A DNA stretch of 64,000 bases, taken from assembly GCA_958428545.1 (NCBI GenBank), contig CAUAGM010000004.1:62001-126000 (forward strand). The letters are read 5' to 3'. Each line of letters begins with the position of its first letter. The stretch's first letter is position 1. The notes under the pieces were generated by a model, which saw nothing but the letters and a program-made list of their open reading frames with translations, searched no databases and was not told where the DNA came from. The translations under genes were made by a program, and so were the position numbers. This DNA is from an uncultured Arcanobacterium sp. (GTDB lineage: Bacteria; Actinomycetota; Actinomycetes; Actinomycetales; Actinomycetaceae). Shown one piece after another: positions 35,272-43,424 of the stretch.

Positions 35272-35363
35272 TTGACTTTGTTCCCAAATGGTGACAACAT
35301 AGAACACGTTAGACGTTCCCAAACGGGAACATCTATCTACCTAAAGTGTAACCGTATGGAAAC
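35272..35363. promoter_or_regulatory. Lysogeny switch operators
   Basis: The intergenic region holds the near-palindrome GTTCCC-AAAC-GGGAAC (35315-35330), a half-matching GTTCCCAAATGG (35280-35291) and a weaker GTATGGAAAC (35354-35363). A TTGACT box (35272-35277) precedes the second site and could be the -35 of the rightward promoter. Repeated sites between divergent repressor and Cro-like genes fit a cI/cro switch. Confidence 0.6.
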
Positions 35364-35376
35364 GTGAAAGATAGAA

Positions 35377-35616
35377 ATGACAGTAGCAGCAGAAATTAGA
35401 GCAGAACTAGCTCGCCAGCAAATCCCTGCGTGTATGCTCGCAGAGGCTATTGGCGTCACTAAGCAAGCGCTTTCACGCAAACTCAGCAAAGAAAAAAGCG
35501 TTTTTGACGTTGCTGAACTCAAAATCATTGGCGATTACCTCAATGTTTCACCATCAGAATTTTTTATACGTGCCGATTACATAGATTCCTACACCTGGAA
35601 AGAGAGACGCCCGTGA
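35377..35616 (+). CDS. Small XRE-family regulator, Cro-like
   Basis: A 79-aa protein that is almost entirely a helix-turn-helix domain (MLAEAIGVTKQALSRKLSKEKS). It is divergent from the repressor and heads the rightward early operon. Its stop overlaps the GTG start of the next gene. Confidence 0.8.
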   Translation: MTVAAEIRAELARQQIPACMLAEAIGVTKQALSRKLSKEKSVFDVAELKIIGDYLNVSPSEFFIRADYIDSYTWKERRP

Positions 35617-35831
35617 ACCAGCCAGCCTATAAAGTCAGCGACATCGCCGCCATGACAGGATTCAGCGAAAACGCTATCCGCCGAGCTATCACCCAAAAAT
35701 ACAGCGACCGCCGCCCCGACAAAGACGGACGAGAACTACCACCACTACGAGCAAAACGAGGAGCAGGAAAACAATACCTCGTCACCAACCAAAACCTCGA
35801 ACTATGGCTAGAAAGCCTCGACGACGCATAG
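35613..35831 (+). CDS. Helix-turn-helix / excisionase-like protein
   Basis: A 72-aa protein with the helix-turn-helix VSDIAAMTGFSENAIRRAI, a basic loop and a C-terminal strand-helix (GAGKQYLVTNQNLELWLESL), the layout of winged-helix excisionases. It uses a GTG start overlapping the upstream stop. It could serve as Xis for the integrase at 27120. Confidence 0.7.
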   Translation: MNQPAYKVSDIAAMTGFSENAIRRAITQKYSDRRPDKDGRELPPLRAKRGAGKQYLVTNQNLELWLESLDDA

Positions 35832-35840
35832 GAACAAAAA

Positions 35841-36194
35841 ATGACATATACCCACACAACTTGCACACACACCACCACCACGCCTAAACTGTCGGTAGGT
35901 GCTGAAAACACCCACAAACAGCGGTTGACCGCCCCCGACAAAGGCGGCTGTGTTATATCTACGGCTTTAGCCGGGGGTAGCAGAGAATACAACACCCATA
36001 TGGGGAATATCTGCTGGCCGACTGTTTGCGGTTTTTTCAGCCACCCGGTATTTTCTTCACCCTCTGGTCAGGGTATCGACAATACCCCACCCACATACAC
36101 CGCCCTGAAAAGGCGACGCAAACAGAAAGGCACCACTGCCATGTTTTCAACACCCATACTTCCGCGCACCCCAAAAACAAGAGGTGCACGATGA
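35841..36194 (+). CDS. Uncertain small gene or untranslated leader
   Basis: A 117-codon frame with AGGAAC before the ATG, overlapping the next gene by ATGA. The amino acid sequence is low in hydrophobic order and rich in Thr/His/Pro, so it may not be a protein. The DNA holds several local inverted repeats. It may be a structured leader for the early operon. A short 17-codon start at its end (AAAGGCACC before ATG) could couple translation to 36191. Confidence 0.35.
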   Translation: MTYTHTTCTHTTTTPKLSVGAENTHKQRLTAPDKGGCVISTALAGGSREYNTHMGNICWPTVCGFFSHPVFSSPSGQGIDNTPPTYTALKRRRKQKGTTAMFSTPILPRTPKTRGAR

Positions 36195-36493
36195 ACACTA
36201 TTCACTATCTCGGATACGAAGACGCACAAGCGCTAACACGCCTGCTTGACGGTACCACCTCAATCAATAGCGATACAGTGCGCCAGCATATTCAGAAACT
36301 CGCCGACATCTACACTCCTAAACTATCAACACGACCATACAAAATGACACTCGACCTGTTCATTCTCATTATGGCAATCGCTGGAGCATGCGCAATCGCT
36401 GGCATACTAGCCGCACTCGGTTACGATGCGATTTCTTCTCTAACAAGCCAGCCCGCAAATCTGGCTCTATCCTCACTGGTGGTGACGGCATGA
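36191..36493 (+). CDS. Small membrane protein, prophage early region
   Basis: A 100-aa protein with a soluble helical N-terminus (DAQALTRLLDGTTSINSDTVRQH) and one strong membrane segment (LDLFILIMAIAGACAIAGIL). GAGGTG precedes the ATG. No family recognised. Its 3' part overlaps the end of an opposite-strand gene by about 125 bp. Confidence 0.6.
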   Translation: MNTIHYLGYEDAQALTRLLDGTTSINSDTVRQHIQKLADIYTPKLSTRPYKMTLDLFILIMAIAGACAIAGILAALGYDAISSLTSQPANLALSSLVVTA

Positions 36494-37016
36494 TCCTACC
36501 AACACCATCTCTTTCCGCATATTCGGGCTGCTCCACCATATTAGCCAGATTAAACACGCCTATCTGTTCCCGTAACTTTTTACGCCATGTAGAAGATTCA
36601 CGCCACACGATCACTACCTGTGCCGTACACCATGCGTCGGCTTCACACCGAACATACACCCCGATAGTTTCACCACTACCTACGCACGGAACAAGCGAAG
36701 CAGGATACACACACGTGTCTCCATGTTGTGTGACCCGAGCTTGGCAGCCAACCCCGATTGCCTGCACTTGTAAAGCTTGTGAAGTAGAAGCGTTTGAAAA
36801 GTTAATGCTCGCGTTTGGCGCATCGTCACCTGCCCATAGTTTTGCCTGCCACACGGATTTACGTGCTGCAGGTGTAAATACTACGGGTTTAGTATCCGCT
36901 CGTCTTGTTATCACTATCAATACCGCCGTCATGCTTGTCGCCGCAGCAGCTATCCACTCGGCAAAAATTGATGAATCCAACCAGTATTCCTTTCCAGTAG
37001 GTGATGCAGATGCCAC
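36369..37016 (-). CDS. Hypothetical membrane-anchored protein, opposite strand
   Basis: A 215-aa frame with one N-terminal membrane segment (IFAEWIAAAATSMTAVLIVIT), then a soluble part with beta-like strands and scattered cysteines. Composition is protein-like, and the plus-strand alternative over the same DNA is not. A GTG at 37016 follows AGGA; a TTG a little downstream follows AAAGGA. It is the only leftward gene inside the early operon, so it may be expressed in the lysogen. Function unknown. Confidence 0.5.
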   Translation of the reverse strand: MASASPTGKEYWLDSSIFAEWIAAAATSMTAVLIVITRRADTKPVVFTPAARKSVWQAKLWAGDDAPNASINFSNASTSQALQVQAIGVGCQARVTQHGDTCVYPASLVPCVGSGETIGVYVRCEADAWCTAQVVIVWRESSTWRKKLREQIGVFNLANMVEQPEYAERDGVGRIMPSPPVRIEPDLRAGLLEKKSHRNRVRLVCQRLRMLQRLP

Positions 37017-37093
37017 TACTGATCCTACTGGAAAGGGTTTAACGGCTAGGACTAGGAAAAAGGCACTGCCCTCAATAAAACGGGAGGTGCGCG

Positions 37094-37306
37094 ATGAACA
37101 GCCCTATTGATACTGCTATCACTATCGTTGGCTGCACCTATATCGTGGCAACAATCCTCACTATCGGTATTGGAGGATTCGTCCCTGACGACTACCTCCC
37201 CTATATCCAAATGCTCCTCATCATAGAATTTCCCATCACGGTTCTTCTCATGATCGGCATTATTCTCACTATCCGCCCTACACAAGGAAAAGAGCACACG
37301 CAATGA
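37094..37306 (+). CDS. Small two-helix membrane protein
   Basis: A 70-aa peptide with two membrane segments (TIVGCTYIVATILTIGIGGF and IEFPITVLLMIGIILTI). GGGAGG precedes the ATG. Its end overlaps the next gene by 4 bp. Function unknown. Confidence 0.6.
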   Translation: MNSPIDTAITIVGCTYIVATILTIGIGGFVPDDYLPYIQMLLIIEFPITVLLMIGIILTIRPTQGKEHTQ

Positions 37307-37449
37307 ATACCACACCCGTATACGAGGCAATGATACGCGACTACCTCAAACAAGCCCGTGACGCTATCGACAAAGCCTACGAATACATGAACGAACTAGC
37401 CACCACTCCTGACCTCGACACCAGCATAAACAAGGACACACGCCAATGA
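37303..37449 (+). CDS. Small hypothetical protein
   Basis: A 48-aa helical, charged peptide (MIRDYLKQARDAIDKAYEYM). It is coupled by ATGA overlaps to the genes on both sides, which supports translation despite its size. Confidence 0.55.
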   Translation: MNTTPVYEAMIRDYLKQARDAIDKAYEYMNELATTPDLDTSINKDTRQ

Positions 37450-38591
37450 CCGTCAACATTCCGCCACGGATAGCCGCCGACCCTGAACGCATATGCTCCG
37501 AGATGTATCGCCGTATTGCGCGAGCCGAACCACCATGCACACAATACCCGACCGAACTATTCGATCTCCCTAAAGGAGGATCGCACGAACTCGTCAAACA
37601 ATTAACAGGCATATGCCTCGAATGCCCCGTCCTTGAAGAATGCCGCATCTACACCGATATCCGTGAAAAATTTAAGGTATCACCCGTGTATTTCTTTGCT
37701 GGTGGGGAAAGCCCTCACAAACGGGGAGTGCGGCGAAAAAAGTATTATGCAGCCACTGGTGGCACAGCTCCGTTTTATATCGACCACAAAAAGCGCGGCG
37801 AGATACCGCCCGTCAGCCCCTCGAGTGGACACATACCGATTACGTGCCACAACGACGCACACACCACACTCACCCACACAGCTAGGAAGCTATCTATGGA
37901 TATTACTGTTTACAAGAATCTTGAGCAGGGCACACCCGAATGGTTGCAGGCTCGCTGCGGTATCGTCACCGCCTCGATTGTTGGTAAGCTCCTCACCCCG
38001 ACAGGCAAGCCAGCCAGCAACGAGACGGCTCGCATACTACGCGCCCGCCTTATCGCCGAACAATACACGGGGCATAGTGAGCAGACCCCGCAAACGTTCG
38101 ATATGTGGCGTGGAAGCATGGACGAGCCACTCGCACGCGACCTCTACGCGAAGCATTACGCGCCAGTGACAGAAATAGGGTTTATGACACGGCGAGAAGG
38201 CAGAGCGTTCGGCGGATATTCTCCCGACGGGCTTGTCGGTGACGATGGGCTGATTGAGATTAAATCGAAAAAACCACACCTACACATGGCAACGCTCCTC
38301 ACTGGTAAAGTCCCCACGCAGCATATGGCGCAGCTGCAGATGGGGCTATGGGTTAGTGGGCGCGACTGGATTGATTATGTTCAGTTCTCGGGCGGTATGC
38401 CCTTGTTCGTCAAGCGCGTCTATCCCGACATTGCGTGGCAAGACGCGATAGAAGGCGTCCTGACCGACGTCAACCTTGAAGCAGTGGACACGCTGCAGCG
38501 CTTACGTGAGCTTGACACGCTCTACCCCATCACGACCGAACGCCCCTACTACTACGACGAGCCCACGGATACAGATATAGAGGTGAACTAG
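37446..38591 (+). CDS. WhiB-like domain joined to YqaJ-type exonuclease
   Basis: One open frame of 381 codons with two parts. Residues 1-100 fit a phage WhiB protein: cysteines 31, 57, 60 and 66 (C-x25-C-x2-C-x5-C) for a 4Fe-4S cluster, then FAGGESP in place of the GVWGG turn. From Met151 the sequence is a YqaJ/lambda-exonuclease fold with GSMDEPLAR, YSPDGLV, GLIEIKSKKP and HMAQLQMGLW catalytic blocks. AGGAAGC before the ATG at 37896 suggests the exonuclease can also be translated separately. The 50-residue linker looks unstructured. Confidence 0.85.
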   Translation: MTVNIPPRIAADPERICSEMYRRIARAEPPCTQYPTELFDLPKGGSHELVKQLTGICLECPVLEECRIYTDIREKFKVSPVYFFAGGESPHKRGVRRKKYYAATGGTAPFYIDHKKRGEIPPVSPSSGHIPITCHNDAHTTLTHTARKLSMDITVYKNLEQGTPEWLQARCGIVTASIVGKLLTPTGKPASNETARILRARLIAEQYTGHSEQTPQTFDMWRGSMDEPLARDLYAKHYAPVTEIGFMTRREGRAFGGYSPDGLVGDDGLIEIKSKKPHLHMATLLTGKVPTQHMAQLQMGLWVSGRDWIDYVQFSGGMPLFVKRVYPDIAWQDAIEGVLTDVNLEAVDTLQRLRELDTLYPITTERPYYYDEPTDTDIEVN

Positions 38592-38593
38592 AC

Positions 38594-39151
38594 ATGGATA
38601 TGAGCCAAACAATCCAGCCGAACAGCGACCAAATCAACGGTGACGACCTGCTCTCTGGCGCGGCGACTGTCACGATCACGGGAGTTGAGGCAGGCACGGC
38701 AGAACAGCCCGTGTTTATCCACGTGAAAGAATTCCCTAACCGCACCTATCGCCCATCAAAATCTATGCGCCGCGTGCTTGTTGCCGCGTGGGGAACAAAC
38801 AGCGCTCCCTATATAGGGCGGCGGCTTACTCTGTTTCGTAACCCTGACATCACGTTCGGGCGAGACAAAGTCGGCGGTATCCAGATTTCTCACGCCAGCC
38901 ATATCGACCGCCCAATCAGTATCCCACTGACGGTTTCTCGCGGTAAACGCCGCACATACACACTCCAACCCCTACCAGATGACGCGCCCACAAGCAGCAC
39001 GGTGAGCGTCACGATGACAGATATTAAAAACGCGGCAAGCATTGACGAGCTACGCGACCTATGGGGTAAAACCAGCGACCCCGCCCTTCGTACAGCACTT
39101 CAAGAACGCGTCGCAGCACTCACCCCACATCAGCAAGGAAACAACAAATGA
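38594..39151 (+). CDS. Phage recombination-associated protein
   Basis: A 185-aa protein that begins MDMSQTIQPNSDQINGDDLLSG and contains PSKSMRRVLVAAWG and GGIQISHASHID blocks. I recognise this pattern from proteins encoded next to YqaJ exonucleases in actinobacterial prophages; its biochemical role is not established and an annealing partner is only a guess. The C-terminal part is helical. Confidence 0.65.
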   Translation: MDMSQTIQPNSDQINGDDLLSGAATVTITGVEAGTAEQPVFIHVKEFPNRTYRPSKSMRRVLVAAWGTNSAPYIGRRLTLFRNPDITFGRDKVGGIQISHASHIDRPISIPLTVSRGKRRTYTLQPLPDDAPTSSTVSVTMTDIKNAASIDELRDLWGKTSDPALRTALQERVAALTPHQQGNNK

Positions 39152-39468
39152 GAAGCGGAACCTATGCCGACTATTTCGACCCGATATATGACGAAGACCC
39201 ATACGAGAGCGAGCGGATAGACGAGCTGAACAGTGAGATAGCCGACCTTGAAAAACAGCTCGCCGAGCAAGAAAACCTGCTGTGCGACCTGTACGAGAAA
39301 GCAGAACTTCTCCAAGATGCGCAAGAAGAAGTAGAACGCCTCAGAGACGAACTCGACATCATCTATCGCACCCTCGAACGATACACGGCGTCCACAATCA
39401 CCGACACGCTACTCGATGAACTCACGGCAGGTATCGAGCACGCCATCTACCCATCACAAGGTGAATAA
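39148..39468 (+). CDS. Coiled-coil hypothetical protein
   Basis: A 106-aa acidic protein dominated by a coiled coil (residues about 20-70, ERIDELNSEIADLEKQLAEQ). The start overlaps the upstream stop. Function unknown. Confidence 0.7.
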   Translation: MRSGTYADYFDPIYDEDPYESERIDELNSEIADLEKQLAEQENLLCDLYEKAELLQDAQEEVERLRDELDIIYRTLERYTASTITDTLLDELTAGIEHAIYPSQGE

Positions 39469-39470
39469 TT

Positions 39471-39788
39471 ATGTACGCTTATGCAAGGAAAAGTGACCCG
39501 ATTACCAGCTGGCTCGCCGCACACGACATCACCGACGTGGACATCAACAGGAACAAAGCTGCCGTGCTTGGTTTCCTGCTTGCACGCGGAACAGCTATCC
39601 AGCAAGACGCTGAAGAATGGCTCGAACGCTACGAAAACATGACCCCACAACGCACCAGAACGACGTTCAGCGACCTCGAACACATGGGACTTATCAATAA
39701 GACAGGCGAAACCCGCCCAACACGTCGGGGACGCAAAGCAGCAGTCTATGCATTGACGACACACAAGGATCAAGGAGGTTTATTCTAA
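39471..39788 (+). CDS. Winged-helix DNA-binding protein
   Basis: A 105-aa protein with a winged-helix region (RNKAAVLGFLLARG..QRTRTTFSDLEHMGLINKTGETRPTRRGRKAAVYAL). It stands directly before the replication initiator, with which it overlaps by one base. A regulatory or replication role is likely. Confidence 0.7.
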   Translation: MYAYARKSDPITSWLAAHDITDVDINRNKAAVLGFLLARGTAIQQDAEEWLERYENMTPQRTRTTFSDLEHMGLINKTGETRPTRRGRKAAVYALTTHKDQGGLF

Positions 39789-40747
39789 TGGCATGGTTCA
39801 AAGTTAGCGACGCTCTATGGGCACACCCGAAATGGGTCAGCCTCACTCCGAACGCAAAAGCACTCTGGATTACAGCCGCCTCATGGTCAGTGTCATACGA
39901 GACTTTTGGACAAATTCCGACCAAAATTTTACCAAAAATTGGTCAAAAATCGAACATAAAACGATATGCAAATGAACTCGTTTTAGCTGGATTATGGGAC
40001 GAAGTAGACGGTGGTTACACCTTTCACGACTGGGACGAGTATAACATTACGAAAACCGCGTGGGAAAGCCAAAAAGCTGCTACTCGTGAACGGGTAAAAC
40101 GCCACCGAAACAGCAAAGAAAACACGAAATGTAACGACGTTACACAGACCACCAGTAACGCTACTTGTAACGCCGTTACCTCTGAACACGATCACGATAT
40201 AGATACTCCTGACGGAGTATCACACCCCCTTACCCCCTCACAGGGGGCTCAAAGCGATTCCACCACGCCAACCCCAGCTCATGCTACGCTGGATGCCACC
40301 GCCGACCAGACCAGCCCAGCCACGCCGACCCCAGCAACACCCAGCGCCCCGACCAGCAGCACCCCAGACTGCCACCCTGGCTTCGAGGCATTCTGGGACG
40401 CCTACCGCCACCACGGCAACAAAACCCAAGCCCGAAAAGCCTACAAAACCGCCAGAAAAGCAGGCTACAGCGCCCAATGGCTCACCCAGCAAGCCGCCAG
40501 CTACCACCAGCGAGCCGACGCCGCACACACCCCGCCCCAGTACCGAAAACACGCCGCAACATGGCTCAACAACGCTGGCTGGGACGACCAGTTCACACCC
40601 CAACACAGCCAGCAGCTAGGCAGCCTGCTCACCCGCAGCCAACAAGCCGCCGCAGTATCCCTGCAGGCTGCCCTCGCCGAGCAACACGCCGCCCCCACCA
40701 GCCCACCATCACGGGCACTCACCACAGGCTGCGAGGTGCCGTTCTGA
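39788..40747 (+). CDS. Phage replication initiator / replisome organiser
   Basis: A 319-aa protein: N-terminal winged-helix domain (WFKVSDALWAHPKWVSLTPNAKALWITAASW, typical of phage replisome organisers), a long Thr/Pro/Ala-rich linker (about 130-195), and a C-terminal DnaD/GP-like domain (HPGFEAFWDAYRHHGNKTQARKAY). It likely binds the phage origin and loads helicase. Repeats within its own gene often form the origin, but I did not identify a clear set. Confidence 0.8.
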   Translation: MAWFKVSDALWAHPKWVSLTPNAKALWITAASWSVSYETFGQIPTKILPKIGQKSNIKRYANELVLAGLWDEVDGGYTFHDWDEYNITKTAWESQKAATRERVKRHRNSKENTKCNDVTQTTSNATCNAVTSEHDHDIDTPDGVSHPLTPSQGAQSDSTTPTPAHATLDATADQTSPATPTPATPSAPTSSTPDCHPGFEAFWDAYRHHGNKTQARKAYKTARKAGYSAQWLTQQAASYHQRADAAHTPPQYRKHAATWLNNAGWDDQFTPQHSQQLGSLLTRSQQAAAVSLQAALAEQHAAPTSPPSRALTTGCEVPF

Positions 40748-41307
40748 TGAGCATCCTCGCACCCTACCTCGACCAAGCCGCCAAGCTTGGCATCAACCCC
40801 ACACAGCCCGTCACCGTTGCAGGAATGGCTCTCGCTTTGCAGAAAGCCGACAGCCTCGGCTTGACGTTTTACAAAGCCGGCATGGAGCGTGACTGGTGTG
40901 CCGCCGCCCAACTGTGGGCACACAAACACGGCACAAGCCTCACATTTCAAGACCTGATCGCTGGGCTGCTCCACCTCGCTACCGAGGAACGCTCAGAGCG
41001 TTTTTTGAAACCGTTCGACATGTTCAACGCTGTGAACAGCTACTACCGTGCCAATATCCGCAAAGCCCTCGGAGCACGTCAAGCCCCGGAGATACCTCAC
41101 GAGCTGGCAAGGGCAACCGTCGACCAAGAGCGTGACTATCTTCGCTTGTGGCGGCATGACGCGAAAATCAGCGGCAACTATGAGCACGCGACCCGCTACG
41201 CCAGAACCACCGTCGGACTCACACCCGAACCCACAGCCGACACGATAGAAGAAAAACCACCCCTTAAAGCCCTCCAGACGGCTCTGAGAGCCATCACAAC
41301 CCCCTAA
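40747..41307 (+). CDS. Replication-associated phage protein
   Basis: A 186-aa largely helical protein starting MSILAPYLDQAAKLG; its ATG shares one base with the stop of the initiator gene. Conserved-looking block FDMFNAVNSYYRANIRKALG. By position it may be a helicase loader or inhibitor of host replication, but no motif proves this. Confidence 0.7.
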   Translation: MSILAPYLDQAAKLGINPTQPVTVAGMALALQKADSLGLTFYKAGMERDWCAAAQLWAHKHGTSLTFQDLIAGLLHLATEERSERFLKPFDMFNAVNSYYRANIRKALGARQAPEIPHELARATVDQERDYLRLWRHDAKISGNYEHATRYARTTVGLTPEPTADTIEEKPPLKALQTALRAITTP

Positions 41308-41380
41308 CCAGTATCCCAAACATAGAAACAACAAAAAAGACGCCTTAAAACGGCGTACAGGAAACCGAAAGGATTCACTT

Positions 41381-41806
41381 ATGGCAAACGAACCACACAT
41401 CACGCTCACAGGCAACATCACCGCCAACCCAGAACTACGCTGGACGCAGACAGGAACCCCCGTCGCAAACGTCACCATCGCCGTCACACCACGCACTAAA
41501 AACGGCACCCAATGGGACGACGGCGAACCCATGTTTTTCCGCGCCACAGCATGGGACCAACTCGCCGAAAACATTACTGAAACACTCACCAAAGGCACCC
41601 GAGTACACGCCACAGGACGGCTCACCATCACTGCCTACACGCGCAACGACGGAACCCAAGGAATCTCTAACAACATCACCCTCGACACCATCGCACCCAG
41701 CCTTGACTTCGCCACCGCAACCATCACAAAAAACACCACCACACAGTCGAGCACGCAGCCAGCCGCACAGGCATACCCAACCGCGCCCGACACTATCCCC
41801 TTCTAA
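41381..41806 (+). CDS. ssb: Single-stranded DNA-binding protein
   Basis: A 141-aa OB-fold protein: ITLTGNITANPELRWTQTG, FFRATAWDQLAENI and GTRVHATGRL are the usual SSB blocks. The C-terminus is a flexible Thr/Gln-rich linker ending in DTIPF, a degenerate form of the DDDIPF partner-binding tip. Needed for phage replication and recombination. Confidence 0.92.
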   Translation: MANEPHITLTGNITANPELRWTQTGTPVANVTIAVTPRTKNGTQWDDGEPMFFRATAWDQLAENITETLTKGTRVHATGRLTITAYTRNDGTQGISNNITLDTIAPSLDFATATITKNTTTQSSTQPAAQAYPTAPDTIPF

Positions 41807-41929
41807 CACCCACCAATGCATAAAACAATGAATAAAAATACATAAAAGGTTACATAGCAATGAGAAAACCAGCCACACCGTTCGGCGACCTTACACACGC
41901 CACCAGCAACAACTAGAAAGGAATAAATC

Positions 41930-42271
41930 ATGAGCTTCGCTCACCCTAACTGTTTTGTTTGCCGTGACACTGGCATCGTTCACGAATTCCTCCCCGAATT
42001 CCTCGGCAAAGCCATCATACGCTTCGCGCACACCCCGACAGGCGAAGAATGTCCTGTCTGCTACGAGCACGACTTTGACACTGATGAGCAGCGAGACCTC
42101 ACGTGCCCCTACTGCGGCACCAGTATTGATGACTGGTACGACACCCTGCGTGAGCCTCGCTGTGATGACGGCACAGGCACATGCCCGAGATGCTGCCAGA
42201 CATTCGAGTATGACGTCACGCGCCTATGGACAACTAGAAAAACCAAGAAAAAAACCAAGAAAAAGAAATAA
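41930..42271 (+). CDS. Zinc-ribbon hypothetical protein
   Basis: A 113-aa protein with several cysteine pairs (CFVC, CPVC, CPYC, CPRCC) suggesting two zinc ribbons, and a C-terminal lysine tail. Function unknown. AAAGGA precedes the ATG. The basic tail may bind nucleic acid. Confidence 0.75.
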   Translation: MSFAHPNCFVCRDTGIVHEFLPEFLGKAIIRFAHTPTGEECPVCYEHDFDTDEQRDLTCPYCGTSIDDWYDTLREPRCDDGTGTCPRCCQTFEYDVTRLWTTRKTKKKTKKKK

Positions 42272-42280
42272 GCCATCCCC

Positions 42281-42670
42281 CTACGTATGAACGAGTTGAG
42301 AAATGCGCCCTTTCGTTACGCCAAGGATCTGAGCAATATCCGTGAGTTTCACGCCACGCGCCCGAAGATCACGCACTGCCTTTTCCTGCGTTTTCCGAAC
42401 ATTCGCAGCAGCCTTATCTGCCTCGGCTTTCGCCAGTTCGACCGCCGCAGCAGCTTGTCCGGCTTCACCAACAATCTTGAGTTGGATCGGAGCGTGAGCA
42501 AGGGCTGGCTGATGCAGCTCTTGCGCCCACAGCGCCAAGAGATCCTCAGCCATCACTTGAGCGTCCTTCAGGCTCTTACCTTGCGTGTGACGCATTTTCC
42601 CGTCGATTGGCAGCGCGACTGCCCACCATTTGCCTTCTAGCTCCACTGTTGCTGTGATTGGAGTGGTCAT
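42281..42670 (-). CDS. hicB: HicB-like antitoxin with C-terminal HTH
   Basis: A 129-aa protein: N-terminal HicB partial RNase-H-like domain (ITATVELEGKWWAVALPIDG), an alanine-rich helix, and a C-terminal helix-turn-helix (KLTDIAQILGVTKGRISQL). It neutralises the adjacent HicA and represses the operon. Its ATG overlaps the HicA stop. Confidence 0.83.
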   Translation of the reverse strand: MTTPITATVELEGKWWAVALPIDGKMRHTQGKSLKDAQVMAEDLLALWAQELHQPALAHAPIQLKIVGEAGQAAAAVELAKAEADKAAANVRKTQEKAVRDLRARGVKLTDIAQILGVTKGRISQLVHT

Positions 42671-42852
42671 TCTTGTGCCTCCTTCAAGATTCCTTGAGCT
42701 GTTCGTTCATTGACGTCGCTGTGGCGAGGGACTGCCACCATGAGCTTGCCAATGTACACCTTGGTGTGGTTGCCGCCCTCTGTGATGGTGTAGCTCTTGC
42801 CTTGCTCTTTAGCTATGTGCTTGAGCTTCTTAATCAGGTCTCGCCGCTTCAC
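42667..42852 (-). CDS. hicA: HicA toxin, mRNA interferase
   Basis: A 61-aa double-stranded RNA-binding-like fold with the catalytic histidine in EGGNHTKVYIG and the typical VAVPRHSDVNERTAQGILK C-terminus. It cleaves mRNA when free of HicB. The GTG start at 42852 follows a TATACT box by 6 nt, so the message is probably leaderless. Confidence 0.88.
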   Translation of the reverse strand: MKRRDLIKKLKHIAKEQGKSYTITEGGNHTKVYIGKLMVAVPRHSDVNERTAQGILKEAQE

Positions 42853-42858
42853 ATAAAA

Positions 42859-42887
42859 AGTATAACACCGCTAAACATTAAAGTAAA
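42859..42887 (-). promoter_or_regulatory. hicAB promoter
   Basis: -35 TTTACT (42887-42882) and -10 TATACT (42864-42859) with 17-bp spacing. The -10 box ends 6 nt before the hicA GTG, predicting a leaderless message. Confidence 0.6.
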
Positions 42888-42919
42888 GTCAAGTTAAACA
42901 AATGATAAGGAATAAAACA

Positions 42920-43390
42920 ATGAACACAACACACATAAAGAAAATACGCAGTACATTAACCCGGATAGAAACTGCTGTTAATAAAGACCAAAAACCTAAT
43001 ACTCAGATCGCTAGCATGCGTCGCCAGCTTGATGAGCTAGAGCTTCATCTTAGCTCCGAAAACACCCCGCAACACATTCGCCTACTCGACATGCCACATG
43101 TTTACCACGCCCTACGAGAACTCCCCTACCTTGAAGCGGCTGTGCTCATGTATCGGTCTGGAGTGTTGGGACACAAGCCAAAAACTCTTGATGAACTCAG
43201 CAATGCTTTTGGTGTTACCCGCGAGCGCATCCGGCAGATCGAATCTCGTGCGGCTGTTCATATCGATCAGATTATTGGGGAAGAGCCTCACCCGTGGAAA
43301 TTTCAGGCGCGTCGTTCTCGCGATGTCGCGCGTGCCTGTGAGGAATACCGAGAGCAGCGCAACAGTCAGGCAGTTAGCGGGCTATCCTGA
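42920..43390 (+). CDS. Sigma-70 region 4-like protein
   Basis: A 156-aa protein with a coiled N-terminus and a C-terminal sigma region 4 helix-turn-helix (TLDELSNAFGVTRERIRQIESRA). Phage proteins of this kind control late genes, making it the best candidate for a late activator. The ATG at 42920 follows AAGGA; the earlier ATG at 42902 has no site. Confidence 0.75.
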   Translation: MNTTHIKKIRSTLTRIETAVNKDQKPNTQIASMRRQLDELELHLSSENTPQHIRLLDMPHVYHALRELPYLEAAVLMYRSGVLGHKPKTLDELSNAFGVTRERIRQIESRAAVHIDQIIGEEPHPWKFQARRSRDVARACEEYREQRNSQAVSGLS

Positions 43391-43424
43391 GCCAGCCAGA
43401 AAGACCACATGGAGGACGTTTTCA

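Noticed and set aside
36388..37110. 240-codon plus-strand frame
   Set aside because: Its sequence is rich in Cys/His/Thr without order; the opposite-strand frame is protein-like, with a membrane segment and plausible starts.
41860..41916. 18-codon frame after ssb
   Set aside because: AAAGG is 10 nt before the ATG, but the peptide is too short and featureless to support as a gene.
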